6,014 nucleotides of DNA, taken from positions 1 through 6,014 of the forward strand of contig JAEZRH010000111.1 of NCBI GenBank assembly GCA_023412845.1, given 5' to 3'. Shown piece by piece: positions 4,357-6,014 of the stretch (the first letter of the stretch is position 1; each line of letters starts with the position of its first letter). The notes beneath the pieces were generated by a model. That model saw only the letters and a program-made list of their open reading frames with translations. It had not been told where the DNA came from and searched no databases. This stretch comes from Bacillota bacterium. Lineage in GTDB: Bacteria; Bacillota; Clostridia; Oscillospirales; Acutalibacteraceae. The position numbers and the translations under genes were made by a program.

Positions 4357-5948
4357 AGATGGAACAGGGTAATGTCGGAAACGCCGTCCGGGCCGGGAAG
4401 ACCGCCCTGGGAATTGAACTGGGGTCTACAAAGATCAAAGCAATCCTCCTGACCGAGGACTTTACACCGGTCGCTTCCGGCAGCCATGATTGGGCGGGCT
4501 CGTATGAGAACGGCGTCTGGACATATCCTCTGGACGCCGTCTGGGATGGCCTGAGGGACTGCTACCGTGATCTTGCCGATCATGTACGGAGCCAATACGG
4601 GCTGGAACTGACGAAAATCGGCTGCATAGGCCTTTCCGCCATGATGCACGGCTATCTGCCCTTTGACCGGGAAGGCCGGCTTCTGGTTCCGTTCCGCACC
4701 TGGCAGAATACCATTACCGGCGCCGCATCGGCCGGGCTCTCCAAACTGTTTCGTTTCAATATTCCGCAGAGATGGAGCATTTCCCATCTGTATCAGGCCG
4801 TTTTGAACGGAGAGGATCACGTAAAGGATATCTCCTTTTTGACTACGCTGTCCGGCTATGTGCATTGGAAGTTAACCGGACGGAAGGTCCTTGGAGTCGG
4901 AGACGCCTCCGGAATGTTCCCGATCGACAGCAGAACAAATGACTATGATGCCGGCATGATCGAGGCTTTTCAGGGATTGATTTCCTCCCGATATCCCTGG
5001 AAGCTGAAAGAACTTCTGCCCCGTGTCCTTACCGCCGGCGAGGATGCGGGCACCCTGACCGAGGACGGTGCAAGGCTGCTGGACCCTTCGGGCAGGCTGC
5101 AGGCGGGAACTCCCATCTGCCCTCCCGAGGGGGACGCAGGTACCGGCATGGTGGCCACGAACTCGGTAGCCGCGCGTACGGGCAATGTTTCCGCCGGTAC
5201 TTCCATCTTTTCCATGGTAGTTCTGGAGCGGCCTCTTGCAAACCATTATCCGGAGATCGACATGGTCACGACGCCAACCGGGAAGCCGGTGGCGATGGCC
5301 CACTGCAACAACTGCACCAGCGATATGGACGCATGGGCCCGGCTGCTGGGCGAATTTGCGGAAATGATGGACTTCTCTGCCGGGCTTGACGCGATCTATC
5401 CCAAATTTTACAGGAAGGCCCTGGAGGGCGACCCGGACTGCGGGGGGCTGCTGATTTATAACTATCTTGCCGGCGAACCGGTCACCGGCGTCATGGAGGG
5501 GCGCCCCATGCTGATCCGTACCCCGAAAAGCCGTTTCACGCTGGCAAATTTCTGCCGGGCAAGCCTTTATGCAACGTTGGTTACGCTGAAGATCGGTATG
5601 GACATTTTAGCGGACGAAAACGTGACGGTGCAGAGGCTCACAGGGCACGGCGGGTTATTCCGCCACGCGGGCGCGGGTGCGAAATTCCTCGCCGCCGCCG
5701 TAAACGCTCCGGTTTCCACCATGGAAACCGCTGCGGTAGGCGGCCCTTACGGCATGGCGCTGCTGGCGGCATACTCCATGGAAAGGACCGGCGGAGAACG
5801 GCTGGAGGAATTTCTGTCAGCCCGGGTATACGCGGGGACGAAAACTTCCGTGACCCGGCCGGATCCGGTGGATGTGGAAGGTTTCAAAACTTTTCTCGAC
5901 CGGTTTCAAGCAGGCTTGGCTGCCGAAAAAGCAGCTCAAAAAATCTGA
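4353..5948 (+). CDS. FGGY-family carbohydrate kinase, probably L-ribulokinase (AraK-like) or xylulokinase-like
   Basis: This is a cytoplasmic ATP-dependent sugar kinase of 531 residues. The N-terminal FGGY domain opens after a 17-residue leader with the phosphate-1 motif GIELGSTKIKA (20-30). Substrate-side segments include LSAMMHGYLPFD (94-105), RTWQNT (115-120) and PQRWSISHLYQ (138-148). The C-terminal domain has EGDAGTG with probable catalytic base Asp261, the phosphate-2 motif GNVSAGTS (277-284), the adenosine-side GHGGLFR (431-437) and GGPYGMALLAAY (463-474). Glu22 replaces the Asp usual in this family's first motif. From memory this sequence style is typical of clostridial kinases near pentose genes, including a ribulokinase reported in Clostridium acetobutylicum as AraK, distinct from AraB, but I cannot align it here. 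Coupled to araD, phosphorylation of L-ribulose is the most economical role. D-xylulose or a tetrulose is possible. The start may be 4359 rather than 4353. Confidence 0.9.
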   Translation: MKMEQGNVGNAVRAGKTALGIELGSTKIKAILLTEDFTPVASGSHDWAGSYENGVWTYPLDAVWDGLRDCYRDLADHVRSQYGLELTKIGCIGLSAMMHGYLPFDREGRLLVPFRTWQNTITGAASAGLSKLFRFNIPQRWSISHLYQAVLNGEDHVKDISFLTTLSGYVHWKLTGRKVLGVGDASGMFPIDSRTNDYDAGMIEAFQGLISSRYPWKLKELLPRVLTAGEDAGTLTEDGARLLDPSGRLQAGTPICPPEGDAGTGMVATNSVAARTGNVSAGTSIFSMVVLERPLANHYPEIDMVTTPTGKPVAMAHCNNCTSDMDAWARLLGEFAEMMDFSAGLDAIYPKFYRKALEGDPDCGGLLIYNYLAGEPVTGVMEGRPMLIRTPKSRFTLANFCRASLYATLVTLKIGMDILADENVTVQRLTGHGGLFRHAGAGAKFLAAAVNAPVSTMETAAVGGPYGMALLAAYSMERTGGERLEEFLSARVYAGTKTSVTRPDPVDVEGFKTFLDRFQAGLAAEKAAQKI

Positions 5949-5961
5949 AACAGAAGGGCCA

Positions 5962-6014
5962 ATGGCAAATCTCTTTACGGGAAACCCCTCCATTCGGGCG
6001 GCGGCCCGCGGGTC
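5962..6014 (+). CDS. Probable start of a further gene (partial at the right edge)
   Basis: An ATG 13 bases after the kinase stop opens a frame that remains open to the window end (17 full codons, beginning Met-Ala-Asn-Leu-Phe-Thr-Gly). AGAAGGG at 5952-5958 is a plausible but close ribosome-binding site. Third codon positions are mostly G or C, like the neighbouring genes, and the spacing is typical of an operon. I do not recognise the N-terminus. The GC-rich inverted repeat CGGGC/GCCCG (5995-5999 with 6004-6008) within it could instead be part of a terminator in a non-coding tail. Confidence 0.4.
   Translation, partial: MANLFTGNPSIRAAARG

Overview
The window reads as a stretch of a moderately GC-rich Firmicutes genome, most likely Clostridia. 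The evidence is strong purine-rich Shine-Dalgarno sites, all genes on one strand with tight spacing, and a FGGY kinase whose sequence style (G-I-E-L-G-S-T-K-I-K-A opening, G-D-A-G-T-G-M-V-A-T-N-S-V-A core) I associate from memory with clostridial pentose loci. GC content is judged by eye, and the taxonomy is an inference.

Layout, all on the + strand: (1) the last few codons of an upstream gene (1-15); (2) two different CUT1/MalK-type ABC ATPases (15-1175 and 1175-2302), joined by a one-base TAATG stop/start overlap; (3) a zinc-dependent medium-chain polyol dehydrogenase of the erythritol/L-threitol dehydrogenase type (2352-3428); (4) a 214-bp structured gap (3429-3642) holding inverted repeats, a cre-like site, an AT-rich -10-like stretch and a small overlapping reading frame; (5) araD, L-ribulose-5-phosphate 4-epimerase (3643-4356), with every active-site residue I know of conserved; (6) a FGGY sugar kinase (4353-5948) overlapping araD by ATGA; (7) probably the first 17 codons of another gene (5962 to the right edge).

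Together the genes suggest import and catabolism of a sugar alcohol. The ATPases would energise an ABC importer whose permeases and binding protein lie outside the window, probably to the left. The dehydrogenase would oxidise the polyol to a ketose, the kinase would phosphorylate it, and AraD would convert L-ribulose 5-phosphate to D-xylulose 5-phosphate for the pentose phosphate or phosphoketolase route. No L-arabinose isomerase is visible, so a pentitol such as ribitol or L-arabitol giving L-ribulose is the simplest reading. A tetritol substrate, or two adjacent but separate pathways divided at the 214-bp gap, remain possible. I see no mobile elements, CRISPR arrays, tRNAs or rRNAs. The window looks mostly like a known kind of sugar-use locus. 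The less ordinary points are the Glu-for-Gln Q-loops in both ATPases, the isomerase-free gene set, and the structured gap before araD.
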